Source: a bacterium
GTDB taxonomy: Bacteria; Bdellovibrionota_B; Oligoflexia; Oligoflexales; RGVZ01
Assembly (NCBI GenBank): GCA_010029825.1
Contig: RGVZ01000018.1
Coordinates: 1 to 43,697, forward strand
Reading direction: 5' to 3'
Length of the DNA: 43,697 nt
The notes beneath the pieces are model-generated. The model was not told the origin of the DNA and ran no database searches. It saw only the letters and a list, made by a program, of their open reading frames with translations. The position numbers and the translations under genes are program-made. Positions 1-8,842 of the stretch are shown piece after piece (position 1 is the first letter of the stretch; each line of letters opens with the position of its first letter).

Positions 1-847
1 CCGGAAAAATATTTTCATCGCGATGTTGCTGAACCTCGGATTTTCCATCATCGAATTCTTCGGTGGAATGATGGCCGGTTCCGTCGCGGTTGTCGCCGAC
101 GCTGTCCATGACTTTGGTGACGGAATCTCATTGTTTCTTGCCTGGGTTCTCGAGGGCCTTGCTGACAAGAAGAGTGATTTCCGTTTCTCATACGGGTACC
201 GGCGCGTCTCATTGCTTTCGGCCCTGATAACCTCGTTGGTGCTCGTCGGGTCGTCCATCTTCGTCATCGTTCAGGCGGTTCCGCGCTTGTTCAATCCCGT
301 CCAGCCCCGGACGGGCATGATGCTGGGCCTGGCGGTCCTTGGCATCGCCGTCAACGCCATCGCGGCATGGAGGTTGAAGGCTGGTTCGACCATGAACGAG
401 AAGGTTTTGTCGTGGCATCTGGTCGAGGATCTTTTGGGCTGGGTTGTCATCGCCATCTCAAGTTTGGTGATGATGTTCATCAATTTGCCGGTGATCGATC
501 CGATCCTCTCTCTTTTTTTCGTCGCGTTTATCCTTTTCAACGTCCTGAAAAACCTGCGCAGCACCCTGGTGCTGTTTCTCCAGGGAGTGCCTGAGCACTT
601 GCGGATTGACGCGATGAAAGCCGCGATCGAAGCGATACCGGGTGTCGCCGGTGTTCATGACTTGCACATCTGGTCCCTGGACGGGTCACACCATATCCTG
701 ACGCTGCACCTGGTTGTGGATGCCACGGACCTGAATGCGGTTGAAGGGATCAAGGCGCGAGTGAAAGAAATCATTCACGCGGTCGGCGACCACATCCGAC
801 CGACGATCGAGGTCGAGGCGGTTCCTGGCAGCTGCTCTAATCGATGA
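1..847 (+). CDS. Cation diffusion facilitator (CDF) family metal exporter, 5'-partial
   Basis: This is a CDF transporter, expected to export a divalent metal (Zn/Co/Cd type) across the inner membrane in exchange for protons. The reading frame is open back to the window edge and reads RKNIFIAM before the ATG used by the ORF track, which fits the first CDF transmembrane helix, so the true start lies outside the window. Both metal-site motifs are visible: ADAVHDFGD in TM2 (HxxxD) and WHLVED in TM5 (HxxxD), the H/D arrangement of Zn-type members. The C-terminal cytoplasmic domain shows the family pattern GVHDLHIWSLDG. The stop codon overlaps the 3' end of the convergent hydrolase gene by 11 bp. 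Metal identity is inferred from family knowledge, not shown. Confidence 0.93.
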   Translation, partial: RKNIFIAMLLNLGFSIIEFFGGMMAGSVAVVADAVHDFGDGISLFLAWVLEGLADKKSDFRFSYGYRRVSLLSALITSLVLVGSSIFVIVQAVPRLFNPVQPRTGMMLGLAVLGIAVNAIAAWRLKAGSTMNEKVLSWHLVEDLLGWVVIAISSLVMMFINLPVIDPILSLFFVAFILFNVLKNLRSTLVLFLQGVPEHLRIDAMKAAIEAIPGVAGVHDLHIWSLDGSHHILTLHLVVDATDLNAVEGIKARVKEIIHAVGDHIRPTIEVEAVPGSCSNR

Positions 848-1781
848 ACTGGCGAACCAGATCGATGGCCTTGTGGTAAAAAGCCGGAGTCTCCGAGAAC
901 AGCTCGTGCCTCGCCCCGTGGATGACATCAAATTCAATGCGGGCTTTTGAGTGTCTCGCCGCATTCTGAATCCATGCTTGAGTGCCGTTGGGGTCCACGA
1001 CGCGTTCGTCTGATCCAGTCAACACCAGCGTTGGAATTTGAAATCGCTCAAGGTTTTTCGGTTGATTGACGAAATCAATTGCCTCGAACGTCGCGTTGAC
1101 CCAACCAAACTTGACGCCGCCAAGAGGGTAGGGCGTTGCCTTGATCAACTCGTAGCGATCATGGTCACTGGTCAGCGCGTTGCCCTCAAACGGACTCTTT
1201 GTGAAAGCCCCGGCCCCACTGGATAGCCTCTTTGTCGCCGGGATTTGTGACAGGATTTTTGACAGCGGTCTCGCCACGATTTTAGGGACTGGGCGTTCCG
1301 GGAGGCCGAGCAATGGCGAGGAGAGCACCATCGCCGCGGGCTTTATCAAGCCTTGCATGGCAGCGTGAAGGGCAATCAGCCCACCCATCGAGTGTCCGAT
1401 CACGATGTACGGTTTTTCCTTGCAGATCTTGTGCGTGATCCGGTGAGCATCTTCGGTGTACTGGCCGTAATTCTCAATGTACGCGCGTTCGCCCCCGGAC
1501 GCGCCCTGCCCCCGGTGATCCCAGGTAACAAAGCCAATGTCGTCCTCCAGTCGCAAGTCGGAAGGGATATGCGCGTACTTCTCAATCCATTCCGTGCGGC
1601 CGTTCATGAAAACGACAAAACGCGTCATGTGACTGGTCGTCGCGCCAGAGGGAAGGGATACGCCATAGCGCAGCGTCGGCCCTTTGCCGGGCGTCATGCG
1701 ATTGATCTGCCAGGCTCTCGGCCCGGCAGCGGCGTCAGACCCTGATTGTTGAACTGAGTGATTGGATTCTTTGTTGCTCAT
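837..1781 (-). CDS. Alpha/beta hydrolase, monoacylglycerol lipase-like
   Basis: A serine hydrolase of the lysophospholipase/monoacylglycerol lipase type, probably acting on lipid esters. It shows the nucleophile elbow GHSMGG, the oxyanion-side motif WDHRGQGASGG, a late Asp in LVLTGSDERVVDP and the catalytic His in GARHELF. The ORF track starts at 1847, but MSNKESN at 1781 has GGGG at a suitable distance (ggggtcgagaATG) and gives a smaller overlap (47 bp) with the upstream gene, so I prefer it; it yields about 314 aa. It follows the GDPD gene on the same strand with overlap, suggesting an operon for lipid or glycerophosphodiester turnover. No signal peptide is seen, so it is probably cytoplasmic. 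Confidence 0.85.
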   Translation of the reverse strand: MSNKESNHSVQQSGSDAAAGPRAWQINRMTPGKGPTLRYGVSLPSGATTSHMTRFVVFMNGRTEWIEKYAHIPSDLRLEDDIGFVTWDHRGQGASGGERAYIENYGQYTEDAHRITHKICKEKPYIVIGHSMGGLIALHAAMQGLIKPAAMVLSSPLLGLPERPVPKIVARPLSKILSQIPATKRLSSGAGAFTKSPFEGNALTSDHDRYELIKATPYPLGGVKFGWVNATFEAIDFVNQPKNLERFQIPTLVLTGSDERVVDPNGTQAWIQNAARHSKARIEFDVIHGARHELFSETPAFYHKAIDLVRQFID

Positions 1782-2526
1782 TCTCGACCCCGGCCAGCCA
1801 AGCCGCCATTTCACGCGGATAGTTTGTACACAATCCATCGACCTCAAGTGCCGCCAGAAAAGTCCAGAGGCTTTCCCGTCCCATGGTTTCCCCGGCCATC
1901 GGCACCCATCCGTAAACCTTCCATCCCCTTGCCTTGGCCTGGTCCATCAGGTTCCAGTCAATCCATTCGGCGACTGGATGGAAAACGCGCGCCCCCGCCA
2001 TCAACATGAAGACAGGAGGCGCGAACCTGCTGAAGTTCTGGCCCATCAAGTTGTCTGTTCCCCAGAGGCAGGCGCGCTCGATGCTGGGATAATGATCCTT
2101 CAGGAATACAAGAGGTTCCAGTTCAAAAGAGGAGATCAAGAAAGCGTCGAGCCTGCCGTGATCCACGCAAATCTTGCCGGTCACGTCGGCCAGTTTGGTA
2201 CTGCGTCCCTTGATCTCAATATTCAGCTCGATGCGGTCAGCGAATTCGTCGACAATCTCGTCGAGGAAAGGAAGAGGTTCCCCGTTTTTCAAGCGCAGCC
2301 TGGAAAGTTCCGTCCGGTCCATCGATGAGATCAAGCGGATGCCCGGGGTTGGCAGATCCACCGTGTGCCCCAGCCGGTCGTCATGCATGATGACGGCGTG
2401 TCCGTCCCGACTGAGCTGGACGTCCAGCTCGATACGCGTGGCTCCGCCCTGCAATGCCGCTTCAAAGGCGGCGCGGCTGTTTTCAATGGCTTCGCGGTTG
2501 GCTCCGCGGTGGGCGATGACTTTCAA
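1735..2526 (-). CDS. Glycerophosphodiester phosphodiesterase (GDPD family)
   Basis: Hydrolyses glycerophosphodiesters to glycerol-3-phosphate and an alcohol. The N-terminus carries the family signature: AHRGANREAIENS (catalytic His-Arg-Gly), ELDVQLSRDG (metal-binding Glu/Asp) and VIMHDDRLG (second catalytic His). Later LNIEIKG supplies the third acidic cluster and YGWVP the usual C-terminal strand. Length 263 aa is normal for bacterial cytoplasmic GDPDs, and no signal peptide is present. The start codon is TTG, supported by GGGGAG six bases upstream. Its 3' end overlaps the start of the alpha/beta hydrolase gene, so the two are probably co-expressed. Confidence 0.92.
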   Translation of the reverse strand: MKVIAHRGANREAIENSRAAFEAALQGGATRIELDVQLSRDGHAVIMHDDRLGHTVDLPTPGIRLISSMDRTELSRLRLKNGEPLPFLDEIVDEFADRIELNIEIKGRSTKLADVTGKICVDHGRLDAFLISSFELEPLVFLKDHYPSIERACLWGTDNLMGQNFSRFAPPVFMLMAGARVFHPVAEWIDWNLMDQAKARGWKVYGWVPMAGETMGRESLWTFLAALEVDGLCTNYPREMAAWLAGVENEQQRIQSLSSTIRV

Positions 2527-2601
2527 GGTGGACTCCCCGGGATCGGGAACATCTTAACAACACGCGGAGCGTATTGCATCACCTGCGTCAATCGCGCCGG
2601 C

Positions 2602-4044
2602 TCAGGCCAGGCGGAACTGCTTCTTGATCCTCTCAAGGTCTTGCGCCATGCACTTGACCCGAAGCCTTGTGCCCTCGTCCTCGTGCGTTTCAGACAGGAC
2701 ACGCATGTTCGCGTGGATATCCGCGGTGGCGGCGCTCTTCGCATAGGGAACAAACAGATCCGATTCGATCATGTCGCGCTCAAAATGGGCCTGGATCAGG
2801 CTGTGAAGCGCCGCGACGCTGGTCTTTTCCCGCGTCGAAAGGAATACGGCTTCCGGGAATTCCCGTTTGAGGGCAGCGATCTCCAACTGCGACAGTTTGT
2901 CCATCTTGTTGAGCACGAGCAAACTGTCGGCTCCGGTCGCGCCGATCTCTGCGAGGACTTTCCTGGTTGTCTCCAGCTGCGAGCGGAACGCGGGATCCGA
3001 CGCATCCACGACAAAGAGCAACAGCGACGCGTCAAGGGCCTCGTCCAGCGTCGAGCGGAACGATGCCACAAGGTCGTGAGGGAGCTTCTTGATGAACCCG
3101 ACCGTGTCCGAGATGAGGACGCGCGGTTTTGTCTCCGGAAACATCACCCGGACGGTGGTGTCGAGGGTCGCGAAAAGTTTGTCAGCGACGAGCACCTCGC
3201 TTTTGGTCAGGGCCCGCATCAAGGACGACTTTCCCGCGTTCGTATATCCCACCAGCGCGACTTTCAGGTGCTCGCTGCGTCTCGCGCGGCGAAGGGCTTG
3301 ATCCTTGTTGATGGTTTCGATCTCGCGGCGCAGCGCGGCGATCTTGTCCCGGATGCGCCGGCTTTCCAGTTCGTGCGCGGTTTCCCCGACCCCTTTGGCC
3401 CCGATTCCGCCGCCCTGTCGCTCGCCCACCCCCGTGACCCGGATCCTTGGCGCGAGGTAAGTCAGGCGCGCGATCTCGACCTGGGCGCGGGCCGCCGGGG
3501 TCTTGGCGTGACGGTAGAAAATTTCCACGATCACACCGGTGCGGTCGAGGACATCGACGCCAAGGGCTCCTTCGAGGTTGCGCAGTTGCGTCGGGGTCAA
3601 CTCATTGTCAAAAACGACGAACTGGACCCGCTCGCCCTCAGCGACTTTTGTACTTTCGTTGACGCTGTCCTGGTCCTCATCCGGGGCTTGTGATTCGGCA
3701 TCGTCGTCTTCGTCTTCATGGCGGGCGTGCACTCCGGCCTTGGTCCTGACGACCGGCTTGTTGGATGTGACGATCCCGCTCCCCTCCGTCCAGCGCGCGA
3801 TTTCCCGGAGCTTGCCGTCACCCACAACGGATCCCGCCGCCGGGGAATTTCTTTTTTGGCTAATGGTTTCAACGACATCCATGCCGAGCGTGTGAACGAG
3901 CCGCCCCAGTTCCGCCAGGGAAGCCGCGTGTTCCGCGTCGCTTGTTCCCGGCAGCTGAACGGAGACCAACAGAGCTCGTGGGCGTTTCTTGCCAATGATT
4001 TCGTTGGTCATTTTTGAAGTTCCTGTCGTGGATTCCTTCGCCAT
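2602..4044 (-). CDS. hflX: GTPase HflX with an acidic insertion
   Basis: HflX binds the 50S subunit or 70S ribosome and splits stalled or hibernating ribosomes. Seen in order: an N-terminal HflX domain (RALLVSVQLP; VVGDGKL; FDNELTPTQLRNLE), the linker signature GGGIGAKGVGET, then the G domain with P-loop GYTNAGKSS (about residues 266-274), ISDTVGFI (G3) and NKMD (G4). At 480 aa it is longer than usual because about 50 extra residues, rich in Asp/Glu (HEDEDDDAESQ, PDEDQD), lie at about 86-139 between the two halves of the N-terminal domain. An alternative start at 4011 (MTNEIIGKK) has AGGA upstream and is possible. It is divergent from the outer-membrane-like gene. Confidence 0.93.
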   Translation of the reverse strand: MAKESTTGTSKMTNEIIGKKRPRALLVSVQLPGTSDAEHAASLAELGRLVHTLGMDVVETISQKRNSPAAGSVVGDGKLREIARWTEGSGIVTSNKPVVRTKAGVHARHEDEDDDAESQAPDEDQDSVNESTKVAEGERVQFVVFDNELTPTQLRNLEGALGVDVLDRTGVIVEIFYRHAKTPAARAQVEIARLTYLAPRIRVTGVGERQGGGIGAKGVGETAHELESRRIRDKIAALRREIETINKDQALRRARRSEHLKVALVGYTNAGKSSLMRALTKSEVLVADKLFATLDTTVRVMFPETKPRVLISDTVGFIKKLPHDLVASFRSTLDEALDASLLLFVVDASDPAFRSQLETTRKVLAEIGATGADSLLVLNKMDKLSQLEIAALKREFPEAVFLSTREKTSVAALHSLIQAHFERDMIESDLFVPYAKSAATADIHANMRVLSETHEDEGTRLRVKCMAQDLERIKKQFRLA

Positions 4045-4077
4045 TCTTTTGACGGAGAGGGTCCCGGAATAGCAACT

Positions 4078-4086
4078 TGCTACAAT
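4078..4086 (+). promoter_or_regulatory. Possible extended -10 promoter element
   Basis: TGCTACAAT fits an extended -10 (TG-n-TACAAT) 36 bp before the ATG at 4123. A TTGACG lies too far upstream (26 bp spacer) to act as its -35, so the call rests on the extended -10 alone. Confidence 0.4.
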
Positions 4087-4122
4087 AGGAGCAAGGCAAG
4101 TCGGTCACCAGGAGGCGTCCTC

Positions 4123-4863
4123 ATGAAGATTTCAAGGCCGGTCGTGATTGCGTCCATGTTGGTGTTCGCCCTGGCGGGTACGTCAGAGGTGTTCGCTGCG
4201 CCGGGGAAGTCGTCGCCGGCAGGGGCGACGTCGTCGTCGTCGTCGTCATCATCGTCCGGAGGCTCCTCGGGGTCCCGTAGTTTCATCCTGACGGTGCCGT
4301 TGGTTTCGATGACCCGTGACGCGGTATTTCGTGGCGAACTCAACACGGTGTCTGCCTCGTTTTCTGTCGAGTCCGCCTTCATGGGCGCGGCGGAGGAGTA
4401 CCCGGAAGAAAAGCTCCTTTTGACAGGCGACTCCATGATCACCAGTGGGCGTCAGGCGTCCATCCTGGTCAGCCGGTATTCGAACCAGTCGAACATGTCC
4501 GGATGGTTCTGGACGCTTGGCGCCGGCGCCCGCCAGATGGACGGGATCTGGAAGACCAGCCCCAGCACCCTGGCGCTGATGACCGGTATCAACCTGGTCC
4601 AGGACAGTGCCGGAAAGGTCTTGCACAATTACAAGGCAACCGGCACGACCGGGCACGCCCGGGTCGGGTACCGCTGGGTTTCCCGGTCCATCCCCCTGGC
4701 CATTGGTGGCCACATCGGAATCCGCCATTTCGAGGGCAAATTCGAGGACGCGGCTCCGCTGGACCCGGATTACACGCCTCTGGCAGTCGACGAGAAAGCC
4801 TCCCTGCGCCGGCGATACATGACCAGGCTGGAGCCGGCAGTTGAGTTCGGGCTGGCTTTCTGA
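4123..4863 (+). CDS. Small outer-membrane beta-barrel-like protein, function unknown
   Basis: I do not recognise the family. The protein has a clear Sec signal peptide (MKISRPVVIASMLVFALAG, cleavage after VFA-AP), followed by a Ser/Gly-rich linker (about residues 32-47) and then alternating hydrophobic/polar strands such as GHARVGYRWVSR and LAIGGHIGIRHFEG. It ends in EFGLAF, a terminal Phe typical of outer-membrane barrels recognised by the Bam machinery. Length 246 aa would fit a small barrel of roughly 8-10 strands. A strong AGGAGG lies eight bases before the ATG. It stands alone between divergent hflX and the downstream glycosyltransferases. Barrel topology is inference from the strand pattern and the C-terminus. 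Confidence 0.75.
   Translation: MKISRPVVIASMLVFALAGTSEVFAAPGKSSPAGATSSSSSSSSSGGSSGSRSFILTVPLVSMTRDAVFRGELNTVSASFSVESAFMGAAEEYPEEKLLLTGDSMITSGRQASILVSRYSNQSNMSGWFWTLGAGARQMDGIWKTSPSTLALMTGINLVQDSAGKVLHNYKATGTTGHARVGYRWVSRSIPLAIGGHIGIRHFEGKFEDAAPLDPDYTPLAVDEKASLRRRYMTRLEPAVEFGLAF
4231..4257 (+). repeat. Trinucleotide (TCG/TCN) microsatellite encoding a poly-Ser linker
   Basis: Repeated TCG, shading into TCA, codes for a run of nine serines just after the signal peptide of the 4123 gene. Such a tract is prone to in-frame length change by slippage. On the other strand it produces a spurious poly-Asp ORF. Confidence 0.85.
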
Positions 4864-4963
4864 ATTTCCTCGAAGCACGACCTCCGCGAACTTTCCTTTA
4901 AACCCTTTGCGGTGATAGGGTCTCTGGGCTAAAGCCTTGCTTTTGGTCAAGCCCGGAGATGTT

Positions 4964-6097
4964 GTGCGGATCGCCATAGACGCGCGCATGTTGAAATCAG
5001 GGACGATGCACGGGATTGCCCGGTACGTCCACGAGCTGGTCAGTTGCCTTCGCGAAACGGGAGGCGATCACCGTTTCTTCGTTTTCGTCAATCCTGGCAG
5101 TCCGCTGGAGTCCATGTCGCTGCCCTCGAACATGGAACTTGTGACGGCGCGTACCCGGTGGATCAGCTTGTTGGAGCAAGCTGAGCTTCCGAGCCTGCTG
5201 CGCCGGTTGCGAGCCGACCTGTTTCACTCGCCGTCGTTTGTCGCGCCGTTTTACTCGCCTTGCAAGACGATCATGACCATTCACGACTTGAACCACATGG
5301 TCTTGCCGCAGTTTTACACGCCGTTTCATCAGGCCTACTACAGTTTTTTCGTGAAGCGTTGCATCAAGAGGTCGGAAGCGATCCTCACGGTCAGCCAGTT
5401 CAGTCGCGACGAGATCATCCGGACTTTGAAGGTGCAGCCGGAGAAAGTCGCTGTGACATACAATGGCGTTTCGCCCAATTACCGCAGGGTGACAGACCCG
5501 GAGAAGCTCCAGTACGTTCGCGACATCTATGAACTGCCGGAACGGTTTGTTTTCTGCCTGACCAACAACAAGCCGCACAAAAACGTGCATCAGTTGGTCC
5601 GGGCGTACAGTTATTCGGGGCTCAAGATCCCGTTGGTTCTCGCGTGTCCGTTTGATCCGGGAATCCTCAGCATCGCGGACCAGTATGGCAAGAAACACCT
5701 GGTTTTCTTCTCGAAGTTCATCGATGAGGACCATCTGCCGGCGGTTTATTCCCTGACCGACCTGTTTGTTTACCCATCAACGTATGAGGGGTTTGGGCTG
5801 CCGCCGTTGGAAGCCTTGGCGTGCGGTTCGCCGGTGGTGGTCGCGCGTTCATCAAGCCTGCCCGAAGTGGTGGGTGATCTGGCAATTTTCGCCAATCCTT
5901 TCGACTACCAGGACATGGCAAGGGCCCTTCGCGCCGGCATGAACGACACTGTCGCGCGCGAGCGGATGCGTCAGAACGGCTTGCGGCATGCCAGCCAGTT
6001 CTCGTGGCAACTGATGGCGCGCCAGACGCTGGCGATATATGAGGCCTGCGGACGCGGCAAAAAAATATCGGAGGTCGCCGGTGCGGATTGGCATTAA
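4964..6097 (+). CDS. Glycosyltransferase family 4 (GT-B)
   Basis: A retaining GT-B transferase that moves a sugar from a nucleotide-sugar to a surface glycan or its lipid carrier, acting at the cytoplasmic face of the membrane. The N-terminus VRIAIDARMLKSGTMHGIARYV gives the GT4 acceptor-domain Rossmann strand and glycine loop; the C-terminal donor domain has PSTYEGFGLPPLEALACGSPVV, with the E-x7-E motif. The ORF track starts at a TTG at 4937, but GTG at 4964 has GGAG six bases upstream and begins exactly at the first strand, giving 377 aa. Its end overlaps the next GT4 gene by 17 bp, so the pair is one operon. The two proteins are similar in layout and may be paralogues acting in sequence. 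Confidence 0.92.
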   Translation: MRIAIDARMLKSGTMHGIARYVHELVSCLRETGGDHRFFVFVNPGSPLESMSLPSNMELVTARTRWISLLEQAELPSLLRRLRADLFHSPSFVAPFYSPCKTIMTIHDLNHMVLPQFYTPFHQAYYSFFVKRCIKRSEAILTVSQFSRDEIIRTLKVQPEKVAVTYNGVSPNYRRVTDPEKLQYVRDIYELPERFVFCLTNNKPHKNVHQLVRAYSYSGLKIPLVLACPFDPGILSIADQYGKKHLVFFSKFIDEDHLPAVYSLTDLFVYPSTYEGFGLPPLEALACGSPVVVARSSSLPEVVGDLAIFANPFDYQDMARALRAGMNDTVARERMRQNGLRHASQFSWQLMARQTLAIYEACGRGKKISEVAGADWH

Positions 6098-7322
6098 CGG
6101 TCGCTTCCTGGTCGCGAAACGGACAGGGGTCCAGCGCGCGGCGTTCAACCTTATCCGCACCCTCGTCGAGATCGACCGGGAGAACGAGTACCTGATCTTC
6201 ACCGGTCGCGGCCAGGCGGGGCGACCGGAATGGAATTATCCCAATGTTCGCGTCATCGAGTCAGACCTGCGTGAAGGGGAAAGTTTCCTGAATCACGTCT
6301 GGGAGCAGTTCTGGTTGCCGGTACTGGCGCGCGGCTACAGGGTTGACTTGCTGCACTCACCCGCGAACGTCGCTCCACTTTTTTATCGCGGCAAGTCGGT
6401 CGTGCACATTCACGACTTGTGTTTTGTCGTGAATCCGCAGTGGTACAGTTTCACTTTCCGCACCGTTTACAACTTCATCATTCCACGCCTTGCCCGTCGC
6501 GCGTCGCGGGTGATCACTTGCAGCAACAATTCAAAGAACGACCTGCTGCATTTTTGCAATTTACCCGCGGACAAGGTCAGTCTGGTGTACTGGGCCGTCG
6601 ATGACACGTTTCTTCAGAGAACTTCGGGCGAGACCAAAGTTGACATCGCGGAACTGGGCGATTTCATCCTGTACGTTGGATCCCTGGAACCGCGGAAGAA
6701 CATCAACACCCTGATCGCGTCGTATGTGCAGTTGCGACGCGACAACCCCGGGCTGAAGCCAAAGCTGGTCCTGATTGGTGGTGAGAGCCCGTTGTTCGCT
6801 GATGTGCGGTTGCGTGTGAAGGACTACGCTGGCGATATCGTGTTCAAGGGTTTCATCGACGACGAGACTTTGAGGGCGTATTATTCGAAGGCTGCGCTCG
6901 TGGCCTACCCGAGTCTGTACGAAGGTTTCGGGTTGCCCCCCTTGGAGGCCATGGCCAGTGGTACGCCCGTGGTGACTTCCGATGGATCGTCTCTGCCCGA
7001 GGTCGTCGGTGATGCCGCGTTCATGGTGGATCCGCGCAGCACCGAGCAGCTCACCGGAGCGATGGTCCGCCTGCTCACCGATCAGGGGCTGAGGAAGAAG
7101 TTGATCGATTCCGGCCGGCGACAGGTCGAGCGTTTCAACTGGTACCGTGTTGCGCGCAACACCCTTGCTGTCTACTATGAGGTCGCCAGAGAGGGCGACT
7201 CCTCTGAGGGTGGCAAGTTGAAGGCGAGCGGTTCCGCGCACCATTTTGTGCCTTTTGACGCGTGGAAACGACTGGTGGCTCTGGAAGAGCGCCACCTGAA
7301 CGCGATCCGCGCTCATTCGTGA
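6081..7322 (+). CDS. Glycosyltransferase family 4 (GT-B), second of a pair
   Basis: Second GT4 enzyme, about 413 aa. The N-terminus VRIGINGRFLVAKRTGVQRAAFNL and the middle HSPANVAPL/HIHDLCFV resemble the preceding gene. The donor domain shows YVGSLEPRKNI and PSLYEGFGLPPLEAMASGTPVV with the E-x7-E pair. The true start is GTG at 6081, with GGAGG six bases upstream; the TTG at 6039 used by the ORF track lacks this. A C-terminal tail of about 45 residues extends past the usual GT4 end (KLKASGSAHHFV onward). The gene is 17 bp overlapped with the preceding GT4 and lies 43 bp before the preferred asnS start, suggesting asnS may share its transcript. Confidence 0.92.
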   Translation: MRIGINGRFLVAKRTGVQRAAFNLIRTLVEIDRENEYLIFTGRGQAGRPEWNYPNVRVIESDLREGESFLNHVWEQFWLPVLARGYRVDLLHSPANVAPLFYRGKSVVHIHDLCFVVNPQWYSFTFRTVYNFIIPRLARRASRVITCSNNSKNDLLHFCNLPADKVSLVYWAVDDTFLQRTSGETKVDIAELGDFILYVGSLEPRKNINTLIASYVQLRRDNPGLKPKLVLIGGESPLFADVRLRVKDYAGDIVFKGFIDDETLRAYYSKAALVAYPSLYEGFGLPPLEAMASGTPVVTSDGSSLPEVVGDAAFMVDPRSTEQLTGAMVRLLTDQGLRKKLIDSGRRQVERFNWYRVARNTLAVYYEVAREGDSSEGGKLKASGSAHHFVPFDAWKRLVALEERHLNAIRAHS

Positions 7323-7365
7323 CGTCATGAGTTTCACAGGTTTTCCCGGAGAGAGTTTTTCCACA

Positions 7366-8754
7366 ATGCGTCGACAGAAGATCAGCCAGTTGTTGTCGTC
7401 CGGCACCGCGGGTCAGGCCATTACCATTTGCGGATGGGTCAGAAGTCGCCGGGAGTCGAAGAATTTTGCCTTCGTTGTCTTGAATGACGGATCCTGTCAG
7501 GACACGATGCAGTGTGTCGTGGACGCGGGAACCGCGGCTTTTGACATGTTGGCCAAGTGCCAGACCGGCGCGGCCATCCGGGTCGAAGGTGTGCTGAAGG
7601 AATCTCAGGGCAAGGGGCAGAAGTGGGAAGTTCAGGCCTTGGCGATCGAAGTATTCGGTGAAGCCGATCCTGAGACGTACCCCCTGCAGAAGAAGGGGCA
7701 CACGCTGGAATTCTTGCGTGATATTGCCCACCTGCGTCCGCGGACCAATACTTTTGGCGCGGTTTTCAGGATGCGCAGCGCGTTGGCGTGGCACGTTCAT
7801 GACTTTTTCCAGCGGCGCGGTTTCCGTTGGGTTCACACGCCGATCATCACGTCCAGCGACTGTGAAGGCGCCGGGGAGATGTTCACGGTCACGTCGATGG
7901 ACCTGGCCAAGGTCAAGGCCGGACCGGGTGGGGCAGTGGATTTCAGTCAGGACTTCTTCAAGAAACATGCTCATTTGACCGTCAGCGGTCAGCTTGAGGG
8001 TGAGTTCATGGCGATGGGGCTGGGGGATATCTACACCTTTGGTCCGACATTCAGGGCTGAAAACTCTAATACAACCAGGCACTTGTCCGAGTTCTGGATG
8101 ATCGAGCCGGAAATGGCGTTTGCCACATTGCAGGACGACATGGCGCTGGCGGAGGATTTTCTCAAGCACCTGTTTGCTGCCGCCGTGCGTGACTGCCGAC
8201 CGGAACTCGAGTTCCTTGAAAAGCAGTACCAGACGATCAAGATCGATGACCTCGCGCGACTGTCCGAAACAAAGTTCGCGCACGTCACTTATACCGATGC
8301 TGTCGCGGAATTGAAAAAGGCGCCGGTCAAATTTGAGTTTCCCGTGGAGTGGGGGATCGATCTGCAGTCGGAGCACGAGCGTTACCTGACGGACGTGATC
8401 TTCAAGGGGCCGGTGATCGTCACTGATTATCCCAAGAAAATCAAGGCGTTCTACATGAAGCAAAATCCGGACGGCAAGACTGTCGCGGCGATGGACGTGC
8501 TGGCGCCGCGCATTGGCGAGATCATTGGCGGCAGCCAGCGTGAGGACCGCCTCGATGTCCTTGAGGCCCGCATGCGGGAAATGAACCTCCCGGTCGAGGA
8601 AATGGGATGGTATCTGGATTTACGCCGTTACGGGTCTTGTCCGCATGCCGGGTTCGGGCTGGGATTCGAGCGATTGGTCCAATATGTCAGCGGGATGGGC
8701 AACATCCGGGACGTGATTCCGTGCCCCCGGGCCCCTGGTCTCATCAGTCACTGA
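7366..8754 (+). CDS. asnS: Asparaginyl-tRNA synthetase
   Basis: Class IIb synthetase charging tRNA-Asn. The N-terminal OB-fold anticodon-binding domain shows [15 protein letters not shown] and LNDGSC; the catalytic core has [17 protein letters not shown], motif 2 [21 protein letters not shown] and motif 3 [16 protein letters not shown]. The asparagine-type (not aspartate-type) core is supported by the compact 462-aa length and the sequence [11 protein letters not shown] place the start at 7366 ([10 protein letters not shown]), which leaves the same distance to GWVR as in E. coli AsnS; GGAGAG lies about 12 bases upstream. The track start at 7327 would add 13 residues without a ribosome site. 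It follows the GT4 pair and precedes rplM, which has its own promoter. Confidence 0.95.
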   Translation: MRRQKISQLLSSGTAGQAITICGWVRSRRESKNFAFVVLNDGSCQDTMQCVVDAGTAAFDMLAKCQTGAAIRVEGVLKESQGKGQKWEVQALAIEVFGEADPETYPLQKKGHTLEFLRDIAHLRPRTNTFGAVFRMRSALAWHVHDFFQRRGFRWVHTPIITSSDCEGAGEMFTVTSMDLAKVKAGPGGAVDFSQDFFKKHAHLTVSGQLEGEFMAMGLGDIYTFGPTFRAENSNTTRHLSEFWMIEPEMAFATLQDDMALAEDFLKHLFAAAVRDCRPELEFLEKQYQTIKIDDLARLSETKFAHVTYTDAVAELKKAPVKFEFPVEWGIDLQSEHERYLTDVIFKGPVIVTDYPKKIKAFYMKQNPDGKTVAAMDVLAPRIGEIIGGSQREDRLDVLEARMREMNLPVEEMGWYLDLRRYGSCPHAGFGLGFERLVQYVSGMGNIRDVIPCPRAPGLISH

Positions 8755-8761
8755 TTGTCTA

Positions 8762-8791
8762 TTGACGGTAGCGCGCAGGTTCAGATATACG
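8762..8791 (+). promoter_or_regulatory. Sigma-70-like promoter for rplM-rpsI
   Basis: TTGACG at 8762-8767 and TATACG at 8786-8791 are 18 bp apart, starting just after the asnS stop and about 50 bp before the rplM start. Placement at the head of a highly expressed ribosomal operon supports it. Confidence 0.6.
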
Positions 8792-8842
8792 CACAGCCTG
8801 TTTTCCGAGTTTTTAGTGCGATCCCTTTGGAGTTTCTGGTTC

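Noticed and set aside
2365-3693. 442-aa plus-strand ORF
   Set aside because: It is antisense to hflX, whose motifs are unambiguous; the product is Arg/Asp-rich without recognisable domains.
4080-4442. Minus-strand ORF with a poly-Asp run
   Set aside because: The Asp run is the complement of the Ser-coding TCG repeat in the 4123 gene.
4927-4953. GGGCT...AGCCC hairpin before the first GT4 gene
   Set aside because: Short stem with a long loop and no T tract; it cannot be told from chance.
7135-8463. 442-aa minus-strand ORF
   Set aside because: Antisense shadow of asnS and the end of the second GT4 gene.
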